Shown in pieces: positions 37,734 to 51,233 of a DNA stretch of 64,000 nt; within the stretch, counting starts at the first letter, position 1, and each line of letters opens with the position of its first letter. The DNA comes from Microvirga sp. 3-52 (GTDB lineage: Bacteria > Pseudomonadota > Alphaproteobacteria > Rhizobiales > Beijerinckiaceae). The stretch lies in NCBI RefSeq assembly GCF_018383585.1, contig NZ_JAHAMK010000015.1:41155-105154 (forward strand), given 5' to 3'. The notes under the pieces are model-generated. The model saw nothing but the letters and a program-made list of their open reading frames with translations, searched no databases and was not told the DNA's origin. The position numbers were made by a program, and so were the translations under genes.

Positions 37734-37744
37734 CCGAGTTATGT

Positions 37745-39778
<2,034 letters not shown>

Positions 39779-39901
39779 CGTTTCTGCTCCGGCAACGGCT
39801 TCCACGTTCGCTCGATTCGGATCAGAACCGATCCTGACCGCGCTTCAAGTTTTAAGACCTCATCAACCTTAAATCCTCTTCTCATCCCGAGGTTCACCTT
39901 C

Positions 39902-41212
39902 ATGCGTTCGGACGACACCATCTTCGCCACTGCCTCCGGTCACGGCCGCGCCGCCGTATGCCTGATCCGGATCAGCGGGCCGGGGAGCCGCACCGTGCTC
40001 AAGCGGATGACAGGAAGGATGCCCGAGCCCCGGCGCGCAGTCGTGCGGACGCTGAAGGACCCGACGACCGGAGAACCCCTCGATCAGGCTCTGGTTCTGT
40101 GGATGCCTGGACCGGGGAGCTTTACCGGTGAGGATCAGGCCGAGCTCCAGATCCATGGCGGGCTGGCGACCCGGACCGCCGTGCTGCGCGCGCTCGGCTC
40201 CGTGGAGAACTGCCGCCCGGCGGAAGCCGGCGAGTTCACCCGCCGGGCCTTCCTCAACGGGCGCATGGACCTCGCCCAAGTGGAGGGCTTGGCCGATATC
40301 ATCGATGCCGAGACGGAGGCGCAGCGGCGGCAGGCCATGCGTCAGCTCGGCGGACGGCTCGGGAACGCCGCCGAGGGCTGGCGCGAGAGCGTGCTGCAGG
40401 TTCTGGCTCTGCTCGAGGCGAGCCTCGATTTTTCCGACGAGGGTGACGTGCCGGAGGATCTGGAGGAGGAGATCCTCCAGATGATCGACCGGGTGCGGGA
40501 CGAGATCGGCCGGGCCATGGCGAACCGCAGCGGCGAGCGCCTGCGCGAGGGACTGACCGTCGTGCTGGCCGGTCCGCCCAATGCGGGCAAGTCGACCCTG
40601 CTGAACGCTCTGGCCCGGCGGGACGTGGCCATCGTCTCGCCCATTGCCGGCACGACCCGCGATGTGATCGAGGTCCATTGCGATCTCGGCGGCCTACCGG
40701 TGATCATCGTCGACACGGCCGGCCTGCGGGAGAGCGGCGATCTGGTCGAGCAGGAGGGCGTCTCCCGGGCCCGGGCGCGGGTGCAGGATGCGGATCTCGT
40801 GCTCTGGCTCGTGCCGCCGGAGGGCGACCGGAGTGCCCCGCCGCCGGCCCGACGTCTCCTGCGCGTCGGGACGAAAGCCGATCTGAACCGGGTCCGGCCC
40901 GATTGCGACCTGATGATCGCGGCTTCGACCGGCGAGGGGCTGCCGGCGCTGATTGCCCGTCTGGAGGAGGAGGCCTCGGCGCTGATGGGGCAGGGCGACG
41001 CCATCCTTACCCGCGAGCGTCATCGCAGCGCTCTGGAGCGCGCCCATGCAGATCTGGAGCGTGCCCGCGCGATGCTCGCCGGTCATGGACCGCTGGAACT
41101 GGCCGCCGAGGAGGTGAGGCTGGCCGCCCGCGCCGTCGGCGAGATCACCGGCCGGGTGGACGTCGAGGATGTGCTCGACCGCCTGTTCTCAAGCTTCTGT
41201 ATCGGCAAGTGA
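39902..41212 (+). CDS. mnmE: tRNA modification GTPase MnmE (TrmE)
   Basis: MnmE works with MnmG to add the cmnm5 group to U34 of certain tRNAs. 436 residues from ATG 39902. The tetrahydrofolate-binding N-domain starts DTIFATASGHGRAAVCLIRISG. The G domain has LAGPPNAGKSTLLNALARR (P-loop near 224-231), GTTRD and DTAGLRES. It ends FCIGK, with the conserved Cys of the CIGK tail. Followed by a parS site and mnmG. Confidence 0.97.
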   Translation: MRSDDTIFATASGHGRAAVCLIRISGPGSRTVLKRMTGRMPEPRRAVVRTLKDPTTGEPLDQALVLWMPGPGSFTGEDQAELQIHGGLATRTAVLRALGSVENCRPAEAGEFTRRAFLNGRMDLAQVEGLADIIDAETEAQRRQAMRQLGGRLGNAAEGWRESVLQVLALLEASLDFSDEGDVPEDLEEEILQMIDRVRDEIGRAMANRSGERLREGLTVVLAGPPNAGKSTLLNALARRDVAIVSPIAGTTRDVIEVHCDLGGLPVIIVDTAGLRESGDLVEQEGVSRARARVQDADLVLWLVPPEGDRSAPPPARRLLRVGTKADLNRVRPDCDLMIAASTGEGLPALIARLEEEASALMGQGDAILTRERHRSALERAHADLERARAMLAGHGPLELAAEEVRLAARAVGEITGRVDVEDVLDRLFSSFCIGK

Positions 41213-41522
41213 TCGATCGGCGCGGTACCTTCGAACCGAGACGGTCGAATCCAGTTTTCAGCTGTTCACGAATCGGTGGAACAATGCTGAATCGGCGGGG
41301 CACAGCCTGTGAATGGAATGTGCAGAACCGGGGTCCGGCCGAAAATGTTTCACGTGAAACATTTTGCCCTTTTGACCTCCGGCGCGCCGGGACGTAGACC
41401 CAACCGCATCGCGCAATAAAGTGGTCGTTTTTCGCGCCGGGCGACGCGCCCGGCAGCAAATGCGGCATCGATCCCGAAGTGGCTTCCACTTCCCGGTCCG
41501 ATGCCCAGGCATGGAGACAGTC
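41213..41522. other. mnmE-mnmG intergenic region with parS
   Basis: 310 bases without a plausible gene. The only feature I can name is the parS palindrome at 41342-41365. A short ribosome site GGAG precedes the mnmG ATG. Confidence 0.6.
41346..41361. other. parS site 1 (perfect consensus)
   Basis: TGTTTCACGTGAAACA, the 16-bp ParB-binding centromere sequence, perfect, and extended to a 24-bp palindrome at 41342-41365. ParB (44887) is the binding protein. Confidence 0.95.
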
Positions 41523-43406
41523 ATGAGGCAGGTGTTCGACGTGATCGTTGTAGGCGGTGGCCACGCAGGGTCCGAGGCGGCCGCCGCGTCGGCGCGCATG
41601 GGCGCACGGACGGCCCTCGTGACGCACAAGCTTGCGACTGTCGGCGCCATGTCGTGCAACCCGGCCATTGGAGGCCTCGGCAAGGGTCATCTGGTGCGGG
41701 AGATCGACGCCCTCGATGGCATCATGGCCCGCATTGCCGACCGGGCCGGGATCCAGTTCCGCCTGCTCAACCGCCGCAAGGGACCGGCGGTGCGCGGGCC
41801 GCGCACCCAGGCCGACCGCAAGCTCTATGCCCGCGCCATGCAGGCCGAACTGCTTCAGACGCCGAACCTCTCCGTCGTGGAGGGGGAGGTGGACGATCTC
41901 GTCGTGCAGGAGGGCTGTGTTTCCGGACTTCTCCTCACGGATGGACAGGTGCTCGCAACCGGGGCTGTGGTGATTACCACCGGCACCTTCCTGTCGGGGC
42001 TGATCCATATCGGCGAGAAGAAGATCCCGGCCGGTCGCATGGGCGAGCGTCCCTCGCTCGGCCTGCCGAAGACCTTTGCGCGGCTCGGCTTCACCCTGGG
42101 ACGCTTGAAGACCGGCACGCCGCCCCGCCTCGATGGGGGAACCATCGACTGGGCCGGCGTCGACAAGCAGGCGGCCGACGACGAGCCGGTGCCGTTCTCC
42201 CTGCTCACGACCCGGATCGCGAACCCGCAGATCGAGTGCGGCATCACCCGCACCACGACCAAGGTCCACGAGTTGATCCGAGACAACCTGCACCGCTCGG
42301 CCATGTATTCCGGTGAGATCCAGGGCACGGGCCCACGCTATTGTCCGTCCATCGAGGACAAGGTGGTGCGCTTCGGCGACCGGGACGGCCATCAGATCTT
42401 CCTGGAGCCCGAGGGCCTCGACGACACCACCGTTTATCCGAACGGCATCTCGACCTCGCTTCCCGAGGACGTGCAGCTCGCTTTCCTGCAGCACATTCCA
42501 GGTCTCGAGGCGGTGCGGATGCTCCAGCCCGCCTATGCCATCGAGTACGATTACGTCGACCCGCGCAATCTCACCGCCGCGCTCGAAACCAAAGCGGTGC
42601 GGGGTCTCTTCCTGGCCGGCCAGATCAATGGCACGACCGGTTATGAGGAGGCGGCGGCCCAGGGGCTGGTGGCGGGGCTCAACGCGGCCCGCCGGGCATC
42701 CGACCAGGACGGCATCGTCTTCGACCGGTCCGAATCTTATATCGGTGTCCTGATCGACGACCTGATCACCCGCGGCGTGAGCGAGCCCTACCGCATGTTC
42801 ACCTCACGCTCCGAGTATCGCCTGAGCCTGCGCATCGACAATGTGGACGAGCGCCTCACCGGCAAGGGCATGGAGATCGGCTGCGTCGGCTCGCAGCGCG
42901 AGAGGCATTTTCACCGGTCTCAAGAGGAGATCCGCGAGACGAGGCAGCGCCTGCAGGCTCTCACCCTGACCCCTCAGGAAGCCTCCCGGCATGGCCTGGA
43001 ACTGAACCAGGACGGCATCCGCCGCTCCGCCTATCAGCTCCTTTCCTATCCGAGCGTCGGCTGGAGCGATCTGACCAGGGTATGGCCGGACTTGTCCGCC
43101 GTGAGCACGCCTGTGCGCGAACGTCTGGAGACGGATGCCACCTATGCGGTCTATCTCGACCGTCAGCAGGCGGATATCGCCGCCTATCGTCGCGACGAGG
43201 GGGTCGTGCTGGAGGAGAGCATCGATTTTCAGGAACTCCCCGGCCTGTCGAACGAGATCAAGGCCAAGCTCGATCTGGTCCGTCCCAAGACCCTCGGGCA
43301 AGCTGCCCGGATCGAGGGTATCACCCCGGCGGCCCTGACTCTGCTCGCCGCCCACGCCCGCAAGAGTCCGGGCCGAAATGCTCGCGTGACTGAGGCGCGG
43401 TCGTGA
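41523..43406 (+). CDS. mnmG: tRNA uridine modification enzyme MnmG (GidA)
   Basis: FAD enzyme partner of MnmE. 627 residues from ATG 41523, with GGAGA six bases upstream; an ATG four codons earlier is less well placed. N-terminal FAD motif [22 protein letters not shown], then [22 protein letters not shown] and [11 protein letters not shown], all typical. The C-terminal helical MnmE-contact domain is complete. The rsmG GTG overlaps its stop by four bases. Confidence 0.97.
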   Translation: MRQVFDVIVVGGGHAGSEAAAASARMGARTALVTHKLATVGAMSCNPAIGGLGKGHLVREIDALDGIMARIADRAGIQFRLLNRRKGPAVRGPRTQADRKLYARAMQAELLQTPNLSVVEGEVDDLVVQEGCVSGLLLTDGQVLATGAVVITTGTFLSGLIHIGEKKIPAGRMGERPSLGLPKTFARLGFTLGRLKTGTPPRLDGGTIDWAGVDKQAADDEPVPFSLLTTRIANPQIECGITRTTTKVHELIRDNLHRSAMYSGEIQGTGPRYCPSIEDKVVRFGDRDGHQIFLEPEGLDDTTVYPNGISTSLPEDVQLAFLQHIPGLEAVRMLQPAYAIEYDYVDPRNLTAALETKAVRGLFLAGQINGTTGYEEAAAQGLVAGLNAARRASDQDGIVFDRSESYIGVLIDDLITRGVSEPYRMFTSRSEYRLSLRIDNVDERLTGKGMEIGCVGSQRERHFHRSQEEIRETRQRLQALTLTPQEASRHGLELNQDGIRRSAYQLLSYPSVGWSDLTRVWPDLSAVSTPVRERLETDATYAVYLDRQQADIAAYRRDEGVVLEESIDFQELPGLSNEIKAKLDLVRPKTLGQAARIEGITPAALTLLAAHARKSPGRNARVTEARS

Positions 43407-44028
43407 CGAGATCTGCCATGGTCACCGCATCGGATCTGAATGTTTCACGTGAAACATTCGACAAACTGGAACTGCTGGAGCGCGAGCTTCGCCGCTGGCA
43501 GGCGATCAAGAACCTGGTCGGGCCGGCGACGCTTGACCAGATCTGGGAGCGCCACATCGTCGATTCCCTGCAGCTTCTGAACCTCGCGCCCGACGCCGGA
43601 ACCTGGCTCGATCTTGGATCCGGCGCGGGTTTCCCCGGCCTCGTGCTTGCCATTGCGGGAGCCGAGAGGGGGCTCAACGTTCACTTGGTCGAGAGCAATT
43701 CGCGCAAATGCGCTTTCCTCCGCCATATCGTCCGGCTGACCGGAGCCCCGGCCAAGGTGCATGAAGCGCGGCTCGAAGCCGTCCTGCCCGGCTTCATCGG
43801 CAAGGCCGACGTGGTCTCGGCCCGCGCCCTGGCCTCGCTGGCCATGCTGCTGGATTGGACCGAGCCCTTGTTGAAAGCGGGGACAATGGGCCTGTTTCCC
43901 AAGGGACGCGACGCCGAGATTGAATTGACCGAAGCCTGGAAAAAGTGGACATTCGAGGCGGAGATCCTGCCAAGCCAGACCGATCCCGAGGCCAGGATTC
44001 TTCGCATAACCTCCATCGAGAGCCATTC

Positions 44029-44032
<4 letters not shown>
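43403..44032 (+). CDS. rsmG: 16S rRNA (guanine527-N7)-methyltransferase
   Basis: RsmG (GidB) methylates G527 of 16S rRNA with SAM. 209 residues from GTG 43403 (coupled to mnmG); an ATG at 43418 is an alternative. SAM-binding [20 protein letters not shown] (about 67-86), [16 protein letters not shown] and VSARALASL follow the family. Its codons 14-19 or so contain a perfect parS site, read as NVSRETF. Overlaps parA by four bases. Confidence 0.95.
43441..43456. other. parS site 2 inside the rsmG coding sequence
   Basis: TGTTTCACGTGAAACA, perfect, within a 22-bp palindrome at 43438-43459 and read in frame in rsmG. Confidence 0.95.
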
Positions 44033-44868
<836 letters not shown>

Positions 44869-44886
44869 GAACATTTGAGAGAGACA

Positions 44887-45771
44887 ATGGCAGAAGAAGG
44901 TAAGTCGCGCTTGGGTCGTGGATTGGCCGCCCTGATCGGCGAGGTCGGGGACGAAATGGGCAACCTCGAGCGCAAGGGCTTTGTCCCCCGCCACGTGCCG
45001 GTGGAGTTCCTGCGCCCGAACCCGCGCAACCCGCGCAAGCTGTTCGACGATGCGGATCTGCAGGAGCTGACCCAGTCGATCAAGGATCGCGGCATCATCC
45101 AGCCCATCGTGGTTCGCGCCGTCATGCCCGGATCGGAGAATTATGAGATCGTTGCCGGCGAGCGGCGCTGGCGCGCGGCACAGAAGGCGGGCCTGCACAA
45201 GGTGCCGGTGGTCGTCGTCTCCATCGACGACAAGACCTCGCTCGAATACGCGATCCTCGAAAACGTGCAGCGGGCCGACCTCAACCCGATCGAGGAATCG
45301 GAGGGCTATTCCCGCCTGATGGTCGAGTTCTCCTATACCCAGGAGAACCTCTCGAAGATCATCGGCAAGAGCCGCAGCCATATCGCCAACATGCTGCGCC
45401 TCGCCGATCTGCCCGCTGGGGTGCGCAAGCTCCTGATGGAGCGCAAGCTCACGGCCGGCCATGGCCGCGCCCTGCTGTCCGTGAAGGATCCGGTTCAGGT
45501 CGCCAAGCGCGTCATCGACGAAGGCCTGAGCGTGCGCCAGGTCGAAGAGATCGCGCAGAACGACAACGCCGATCCCGCCACGACGGAAGCCAAGGCGGCG
45601 AAGCCCGCCAAGGCCGAGAAGGACCCCGACACCCGCGCTCTCGAAAAGGCCCTGCAGGACGTGCTCGGCCTCACCGTCAGCATCGACCACAAGGGCAAGG
45701 GCGGCGAGTTGCGGATCAAGTACAGGACCCTGGAGCAGCTCGACGGCCTGTGCCGGCGGCTGAATCCCTGA
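44887..45771 (+). CDS. parB: Chromosome partitioning protein ParB
   Basis: 294 residues from ATG 44887; an upstream TTG is less likely. SRLGRGLAALIGE N-terminus (ParA-stimulating), NPRNPRK, the CTP-binding/spreading GERRWRAAQ box (about 97-105), ENVQRADLNPIEE, and the helix-turn-helix QENLSKIIGKSRSHIANMLRLADLP (about 155-180). The C-terminal dimerisation segment GGELRIKYRTLEQLDGL is present. It should bind the two parS sites nearby. Confidence 0.97.
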   Translation: MAEEGKSRLGRGLAALIGEVGDEMGNLERKGFVPRHVPVEFLRPNPRNPRKLFDDADLQELTQSIKDRGIIQPIVVRAVMPGSENYEIVAGERRWRAAQKAGLHKVPVVVVSIDDKTSLEYAILENVQRADLNPIEESEGYSRLMVEFSYTQENLSKIIGKSRSHIANMLRLADLPAGVRKLLMERKLTAGHGRALLSVKDPVQVAKRVIDEGLSVRQVEEIAQNDNADPATTEAKAAKPAKAEKDPDTRALEKALQDVLGLTVSIDHKGKGGELRIKYRTLEQLDGLCRRLNP

Positions 45772-45801
45772 GCGTTGCTCTTCACGCCACTCTGGCTCTG
45801 T

Positions 45802-45907
45802 CGTCATCACCGGCCTCGTGCCGGTGATCCCGCTTGATGGATCGCCGAACTTTTCAGATCGAGATGGCCGGGACCGATCCCCGGATCGAGTCCGGGGACG
45901 GCCATGA
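45802..45907. repeat. Two-hairpin intergenic repeat, full copy, expanded
   Basis: CGTCATCACCGGC...GCCGGTGATC and GATGGCCGGGACC...GGCCATGACA. The right hairpin is lengthened by a nested ATCCCCGGAT...TCCGGGGA insertion, making about 106 bp. Between convergent parB and holA. Confidence 0.8.
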
Positions 45908-45938
45908 CACGATAGCATTTGCTTTACTGGGACCGGGC

Positions 45939-46958
45939 CTACCGCCGCGCCGCGCGCGCGATGTCGAGCAGGGTCTTCGCCGCGACGGTATCGGCGAGAT
46001 CGGCGAGACGGCGGGTCTGCAGCAGGCTGGTCTGAAGCAGCGCGATGGCATCCTTGAGGCTGCCGCTCGTCCAGCGCTGGAGATGGCGTTCGACCAGGGG
46101 CTTGCGCCGGAAGTGCAGGCTGCGCATGGTTTCCATCACGGCGGGAATGGCCCGGCCTTCCTCAACGGAAAGACGGGCCGTCAGCAGCATCAGGGCATGG
46201 CGGAGCGCGGCGCCGAGCAGCACGGACGCGTTCACGCCTTCCGCGGCCAGGCGCCGGGAGCCTGTCTCCAGGCCCGTGCCCTCGCCGGCAAAGGCGGCAT
46301 CGACCACCGCGTCCATGGCGAGGCTCGAGACGTCGCTCATGATCGCGTCCACGTCGGCCAGCGTGATCTCGTTCTGGCCATGGGCATAGAGCATGAGCTT
46401 GGCGAGTTCGCCGCGGGTGGCGAGCCGGTCGCCGCCGAGGCTCGCGATGAGGGCCGTTCTGGCCTCGCGCTGGATCGAAAATCCGTTGGCTTTCAAAGCG
46501 TCGTCCACGACCGTGCCGAGATCGCGGCCCGTATCCGCATAGCAGGGCAGGGCGAGCGCCTTCTGCGAACGCTCGCACAAGGTCCGCAGCGGCGAGGACT
46601 TCTGAAGATCGCCCCCTTCGATGACGATCACCGTGTCCTGCAGCTCGCCCTTCAGAACCGCATCGACGGCCGGGGCAATGTTGCGCGAGGTCGATTTCAC
46701 CCAGATCGCGCGCTTGGCGCCGAACAGGCCCATGGTCCCGGCCTCGTCGGCGAGGCGGCCCGGGTCCGCGGCGATGTCGTCGCCGTCGATGCGGATGAGC
46801 TGAAACGGGTCGGAGGGATCGTCCACCGAGCGCTCCGCGACCGCGCGGGCACGCTCGTTGATCAGGCCCATGTCGGGCCCGTAGAACAGGAAGACGCCGA
46901 TGCGCGGATCGGGGCGCCGCAGCGCTCCGTCCACGTCACCTGCTTTGACGGCGACCAT
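45939..46958 (-). CDS. holA: DNA polymerase III delta subunit
   Basis: HolA opens the sliding clamp in the clamp loader. 339 residues: FLFYGPDMGLINERARAVAE (about 23-42), DDPFQLIRIDGDDIAADPGRL, a helical middle, and the C-terminal domain RLADLADTVAAKTLLDIARAARR. Family similarity is moderate, as usual for HolA, but position beside lptE and leuS is conserved. Confidence 0.93.
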   Translation of the reverse strand: MVAVKAGDVDGALRRPDPRIGVFLFYGPDMGLINERARAVAERSVDDPSDPFQLIRIDGDDIAADPGRLADEAGTMGLFGAKRAIWVKSTSRNIAPAVDAVLKGELQDTVIVIEGGDLQKSSPLRTLCERSQKALALPCYADTGRDLGTVVDDALKANGFSIQREARTALIASLGGDRLATRGELAKLMLYAHGQNEITLADVDAIMSDVSSLAMDAVVDAAFAGEGTGLETGSRRLAAEGVNASVLLGAALRHALMLLTARLSVEEGRAIPAVMETMRSLHFRRKPLVERHLQRWTSGSLKDAIALLQTSLLQTRRLADLADTVAAKTLLDIARAARR

Positions 46959-46962
46959 CGCG

Positions 46963-47499
46963 TCAGCTTTGGGTTGCGAGCGTCGCCGACAAGCGGGTCC
47001 TCACCTGCTGTGCCAGATCCTTGGCGAGCCTGATTTCCGCGTCGCGGCCCGCCCGTATATTGGCGAAGCGCTGCGGGAACCGGTCGAAGCTCGTGGCCGA
47101 CGTCGCCGTCCCCTGCGTGACCACGGTCTTCCCGTCCAGGCTCGTCAGCGTATAGGTCAGGGTGCCGCCGACGATGACGGAGCTGGCCGTGCCGGTCTCG
47201 ATATCCACGACAGGGCTGGACTGGCTTTCGCTCAGAGTCATCCTCAGCGAATAGCGCTTCGGCGTGTCCGATCCCGACCCGTTGAGGGCATAGATCAACT
47301 CACTGCGCAGGTAATGCCCCGTATTCGCGAGTGCCGGCGGCCATTGCAGCTCGGGCACGTCGATGGAGGCCAGGACCGTCTGGAGCGACTGGCCCGAGGC
47401 GGTCGGGCCATGGAGCGGACGAAAGCAGGCGGACAGGCCGAGAGACAGGCCTGCCACGACAACGACGTGCGCGAGGCTCTTGAGTTCAAACGACGACAT
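46963..47499 (-). CDS. lptE: LPS assembly lipoprotein LptE
   Basis: 178 residues. A lipoprotein signal ends LGLSAC with lipobox Cys25. The mature part shows FRPLHG and [12 protein letters not shown], then a short AAT-rich tail. LptE plugs LptD in the outer membrane for lipopolysaccharide export. Its start overlaps the leuS end by 14 bases; the holA gene follows four bases after its stop. Confidence 0.9.
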   Translation of the reverse strand: MSSFELKSLAHVVVVAGLSLGLSACFRPLHGPTASGQSLQTVLASIDVPELQWPPALANTGHYLRSELIYALNGSGSDTPKRYSLRMTLSESQSSPVVDIETGTASSVIVGGTLTYTLTSLDGKTVVTQGTATSATSFDRFPQRFANIRAGRDAEIRLAKDLAQQVRTRLSATLATQS

Positions 47500-50161
47500 T
47501 CACGATCCTTTGGGGAACCACGATGATCTTGCGGGCGGGCTTGCCTTCCATAGCCTTTTGCACGGCGTCGAGCGAGAGCACAGCCGCCTCGATGGTAGCC
47601 TGATCAGCATCGCGGGCAACCGTCACGTCGGCCCGCTTCTTGCCGTTGACCTGCACCGGCAGGGTGACCGTGTCCTCCACCAGGAGCGACCGGTCGACCG
47701 TCGGCCAATTACTGGCGGCCACCAATTCAGACTCGCCTAGCGCCACCCAGCATTCTTCGGCCAGGTGAGGCATCATGGGAGCAATCATCTGGATGAGTAT
47801 TTTTAAGCTATCGCGCAGTACTTTAACGTAAAGACCCTGCCCACGCGCGCCTCTGGCCGACACTTCAAGCGTCGTCGTCAAAGTGTATATGCTGGCAACC
47901 GCGCTATTGAAGCGCAGTTCTTCGATCTGTTTCTCAACCCGGTCCAGATAGCGAGCCGCGTCCCGACGGACACGCTGCACTTCCGACAAAGAGTTCATCT
48001 TTTCTAGTCTTTCCTCCAAAGCAGCCCAATCTGCCTCGGAGCGACCCTCATACTCTTCGTAAGCGCTGGCGATTTCGTTCACCAGGCGCCAGACGCGCTG
48101 CACGAAACGGCCGGCGCCCTGCACGCCCTCCTCAGTCCAGATCACGTCGCGCTCGGGGGGAGAGTCGGACAGCATGAACCAGCGCGCGGTATCGGCGCCA
48201 TAGGACGCGATGATCTCGTCCGGATCGACCGTGTTCTTCTTCGACTTCGACATCTTCTCGATGGAGCCGATCTCGATCGGCTCAGCCGTCTCCACATGGA
48301 AGGCCTTGCGCGTCGAGCCTTGCGTCTCGAAGCGCACATCGGAGGGCAGCACCCAGCCGCCGGCATCCTTGTAGGTCTCGTGCACCACCATGCCCTGCGT
48401 GAACAGGCCCGCGAAGGGCTCGTCGATGCCGGCATGTCCCGTCTTCTTCATCGCGCGGGTGAAGAAGCGCGAGTAGAGCAGGTGCAGGATCGCATGCTCG
48501 ATGCCGCCGATATACTGGTCGACCGGTAGCCAATGGTCCACGGTCGCGCGATCCGTCGGCTTGTCCGTCAGGGTTGGGTCCGTGAAGCGCGCGAAGTACC
48601 AGGACGAATCCACGAAGGTGTCCATGGTGTCCGTCTCGCGCCGGGCCTTGCCTCCGCATTGCGGGCAATCCACGTGCTTCCAGGTCGGGTGACGATCGAG
48701 CGGGTTGCCCGGCACGTCGAAGGACACGTCCTCCGGCAGCACCACGGGCAGCTGGTCCTTGGGCACCGGCACCACGCCGCAGGCATCGCAATGGATGATC
48801 GGGATCGGGCAGCCCCAGTAGCGCTGGCGCGAGATGCCCCAGTCGCGCAGGCGGAAATTGACCTTGCGCTCGGCCACCGGACGGTTGCCGCGGGTCTGCG
48901 ATTCCAACCGGCGGGCGACCTCTTCCTTCGCTTCCGCAATGGTCATGCCGTCGAGGAAGCGGGAATTGATCATCCGGCCCTCGCCGTCATAGGCCTCGTC
49001 GGTGATGACGAAGGCCGACGGATCCACGTCCGGCGGGCAGACCACCGGCGTGTTGCCGAGGCCGTACTTGTTGACGAAATCCAGGTCGCGCTGGTCGTGC
49101 GCCGGGCAGCCGAAGATGGCGCCGGTGCCGTATTCCATCAGGATGAAGTTCGCCACGTAGACCGGCAGCGTCCAATTCGGGTCGAAGGGATGCTCGGCCC
49201 GGACGCCCGTGTCGAAGCCGAGCTTCTCGGCCTTGTCGATGGCCTCCTGGGCCGTGCCCATGCGCTTGGCTTCCTCGATGAAGGCGGCCAGTTCCGGGTT
49301 CTTCTCGGCGGCGGCCTTCGCCAGCGGATGATCGGGCGCAACCGCCATGAACTTCGCGCCGAACAGGGTGTCGGGGCGCGTGGTATAGATCTGCAGCTCG
49401 GTCTCGCCGTTGGGCACCGTCTCCGGCTTCAGGGCAAAGCGCACCAGCAGGCCCTCGGAGCGGCCGATCCAGTTGCGCTGCATCAGGCGCACCTTCTCGG
49501 GCCAGCGGTCCAGGGTGTCGAGGCGGTCGTTCAGGTCCTCGGCGAAATCGGTGATCTTCAGGAACCACTGGGTCAGCTCGCGCTGCTCGACCAGGGCGCC
49601 CGAGCGCCAGCCGCGGCCGTCGATCACCTGCTCGTTGGCGAGCACCGTGTGATCGACCGGATCCCAGTTCACCTTGGCGGTCTTGCGGTCGACGAGGCCT
49701 GCTTCCAGAAAGTCCAGGAACATGCGCTGCTGATGCTTGTAATAGCTTGGATCGCAGGTCGCGATCTCACGGCTCCAGTCGATGGCCAGGCCCATCGATT
49801 GCAGCTGGGAGCGCATGGTCGCGATGTTGGCATAGGTCCATTCCTTGGGATGGACCTTGTTCTGCATGGCGGCGTTCTCCGCCGGCATGCCGAAGGCATC
49901 CCAGCCCATGGGGTGGAGCACGTTGAAGCCGCGGGCGCGCTTGTAGCGCGCCACCACGTCGCCCATGGTGTAGTTGCGCACGTGGCCCATATGGATGCGC
50001 CCCGACGGATAGGGGAACATCTCGAGCACATAGTATTTCGGACGCGGGTCGTCGTTGTTCGTCTTGAACAGGTCGCGGTCGTTCCAGACCTTCCGCCATT
50101 TCAGCTCGGCTTCCTTGGCGTTGTAGCGCTCGGGCCTCATTTTTCTCAACACATCCGTCAT
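47486..50161 (-). CDS. leuS: Leucyl-tRNA synthetase
   Basis: Charges tRNA-Leu. 891 residues; HMGH at 57-60 and KMSKS near 635 are the class I signature motifs. The connective-peptide editing domain is visible ([18 protein letters not shown]). ATG 50161 is taken; an in-frame ATG seven codons later begins the common [12 protein letters not shown]. About 300 bases (47761-48060, the C-terminal anticodon region) are about 53% GC and use AT-ended codons, unlike the rest. First gene of the leuS-lptE-holA unit. Confidence 0.97.
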   Translation of the reverse strand: MTDVLRKMRPERYNAKEAELKWRKVWNDRDLFKTNNDDPRPKYYVLEMFPYPSGRIHMGHVRNYTMGDVVARYKRARGFNVLHPMGWDAFGMPAENAAMQNKVHPKEWTYANIATMRSQLQSMGLAIDWSREIATCDPSYYKHQQRMFLDFLEAGLVDRKTAKVNWDPVDHTVLANEQVIDGRGWRSGALVEQRELTQWFLKITDFAEDLNDRLDTLDRWPEKVRLMQRNWIGRSEGLLVRFALKPETVPNGETELQIYTTRPDTLFGAKFMAVAPDHPLAKAAAEKNPELAAFIEEAKRMGTAQEAIDKAEKLGFDTGVRAEHPFDPNWTLPVYVANFILMEYGTGAIFGCPAHDQRDLDFVNKYGLGNTPVVCPPDVDPSAFVITDEAYDGEGRMINSRFLDGMTIAEAKEEVARRLESQTRGNRPVAERKVNFRLRDWGISRQRYWGCPIPIIHCDACGVVPVPKDQLPVVLPEDVSFDVPGNPLDRHPTWKHVDCPQCGGKARRETDTMDTFVDSSWYFARFTDPTLTDKPTDRATVDHWLPVDQYIGGIEHAILHLLYSRFFTRAMKKTGHAGIDEPFAGLFTQGMVVHETYKDAGGWVLPSDVRFETQGSTRKAFHVETAEPIEIGSIEKMSKSKKNTVDPDEIIASYGADTARWFMLSDSPPERDVIWTEEGVQGAGRFVQRVWRLVNEIASAYEEYEGRSEADWAALEERLEKMNSLSEVQRVRRDAARYLDRVEKQIEELRFNSAVASIYTLTTTLEVSARGARGQGLYVKVLRDSLKILIQMIAPMMPHLAEECWVALGESELVAASNWPTVDRSLLVEDTVTLPVQVNGKKRADVTVARDADQATIEAAVLSLDAVQKAMEGKPARKIIVVPQRIVNVVV

Positions 50162-50270
50162 TTAGCGATTCAAGCGGCTTGCGCCGCAGCGTTGGCGCGG
50201 ACTAGGACACAGCTCTCCCGCGCGGTCAACGGTTTCGCGCGAGGGAAACGGTCAAGATTCGGTGCTCTGT

Positions 50271-50376
50271 GTCATCCCGGCGGCTCCGAGGGCCGGGAAG
50301 GGGATCCAGCGCGGTGTGCCTGACCATGGACCCCCTTCTCGCATGATGGCGTTCGCCATCTCCGGCCGGGGATGAC
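50271..50376. repeat. Palindromic element GTCATCCCGG ... CCGGGGATGAC
   Basis: About 106 bp with GTCATCCCGG at one end and GGGGATGAC at the other, between leuS and the YggS gene. Only one copy is seen here; it may belong to a wider repeat class. Confidence 0.45.
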
Positions 50377-50399
50377 AGTGCGGAGCGAGAGAGGATTCC

Positions 50400-51083
50400 A
50401 TGAGCGAGTACAGTGCGGTCGAAGGCTTGAAACAGGTGCAGGAAAGCATCCGGCGCGCCGCCTCCGATCATGGCCGCGACCCGTCCGGGATCACCCTCGT
50501 GGCGGTCTCGAAGACCTTTCCGGCGGAAGAAATCGAGCCGGTGCTCGCCGCCGGCCAGCGGGTCTTCGGCGAGAACTACGTGCAGGAGGCCAAGGCCAAA
50601 TGGCCGCGCTTGCGCGAGCGCTTTCCCGACGCGGAGCTCCACATGATCGGCCCGCTCCAGTCCAACAAGGCCAGGGAGGCGGTGGAGCTCTTCGACGTGA
50701 TCCACACCCTCGACCGTCCGTCGCTCGCCGAGGCGCTGGCGAAGGAGATCGCCAGATCCGCCAGGAAACCGTGCCTGCTCGTGCAGGTGAACACCGGCGA
50801 GGAGCCGCAGAAGGGCGGCGTGATCCCGACCGAGATCGATGCCTTTCTCGAGGCCTGCCACAGCAGGTACGGCCTGCAGATCGAAGGCCTCATGTGCATC
50901 CCGCCGGCGGAGGACCCGCCGTCGCCCCATTTCGCCCTGCTCAACACGATCGCCGGGCGTCACGGCCTCCCCATGCTCTCCATGGGCATGAGCGCCGATT
51001 TCGACGCCGCGATTCAGCTTGGCGCCACCCATGTGCGGGTCGGCAGCGCGATTTTCGGGGCAAGGTCTCGACCGTCGAAATAG
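50400..51083 (+). CDS. YggS-family PLP-binding homeostasis protein
   Basis: 227 residues. Binds pyridoxal phosphate and helps balance B6 and amino acids. LVAVSKTFPAEEIEPVL (about 32-48) contains the PLP-binding Lys, followed by GENYVQEAKAKW, HMIGPLQSNK and SMGMSADFDAAIQLGATHVRVGSAIFG at the end. AGAGAGGA precedes the ATG. Stand-alone. Confidence 0.93.
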   Translation: MSEYSAVEGLKQVQESIRRAASDHGRDPSGITLVAVSKTFPAEEIEPVLAAGQRVFGENYVQEAKAKWPRLRERFPDAELHMIGPLQSNKAREAVELFDVIHTLDRPSLAEALAKEIARSARKPCLLVQVNTGEEPQKGGVIPTEIDAFLEACHSRYGLQIEGLMCIPPAEDPPSPHFALLNTIAGRHGLPMLSMGMSADFDAAIQLGATHVRVGSAIFGARSRPSK

Positions 51084-51102
51084 AACCGGCTCATTTCTCG
51101 GC

Positions 51103-51204
51103 CCTCATCCTGAGGAGCAGACGCAGTCTGCGTCTCGAAGGAGCTTCCAGAGAGTACTGGATCCTCCTTCGAGACGGCCGCTTCGCGGCCTCCTCAGGAT
51201 GAGG
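51103..51204. repeat. Large palindromic repeat CCTCATCCTGAGGAG ... CTCCTCAGGATGAGG
   Basis: Outer 15-bp arms plus inner CGTCTCGAAGGAG / CTCCTTCGAGACG arms, about 102 bp, between convergent yggS-type and aldo/keto reductase genes. Partial relatives lie at 28209 and 35558. Confidence 0.8.
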
Positions 51205-51233
51205 TTGATGAAGGGACGGTTTCTTCGCTCGTC

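Larger units (their letters stand above)
37411..37744. other. Gene-free interval with two tandem repeats
   Basis: 334 bases between the Lrp gene and the convergent DUF255 gene. Most is taken by two direct copies of the two-hairpin repeat at 37465 and 37643; I see no gene. Confidence 0.6.

Noticed and set aside
48533..50323. A 596-codon plus-strand frame opposite leuS
   Set aside because: Antisense shadow of a clear leucyl-tRNA synthetase; no domain recognised.
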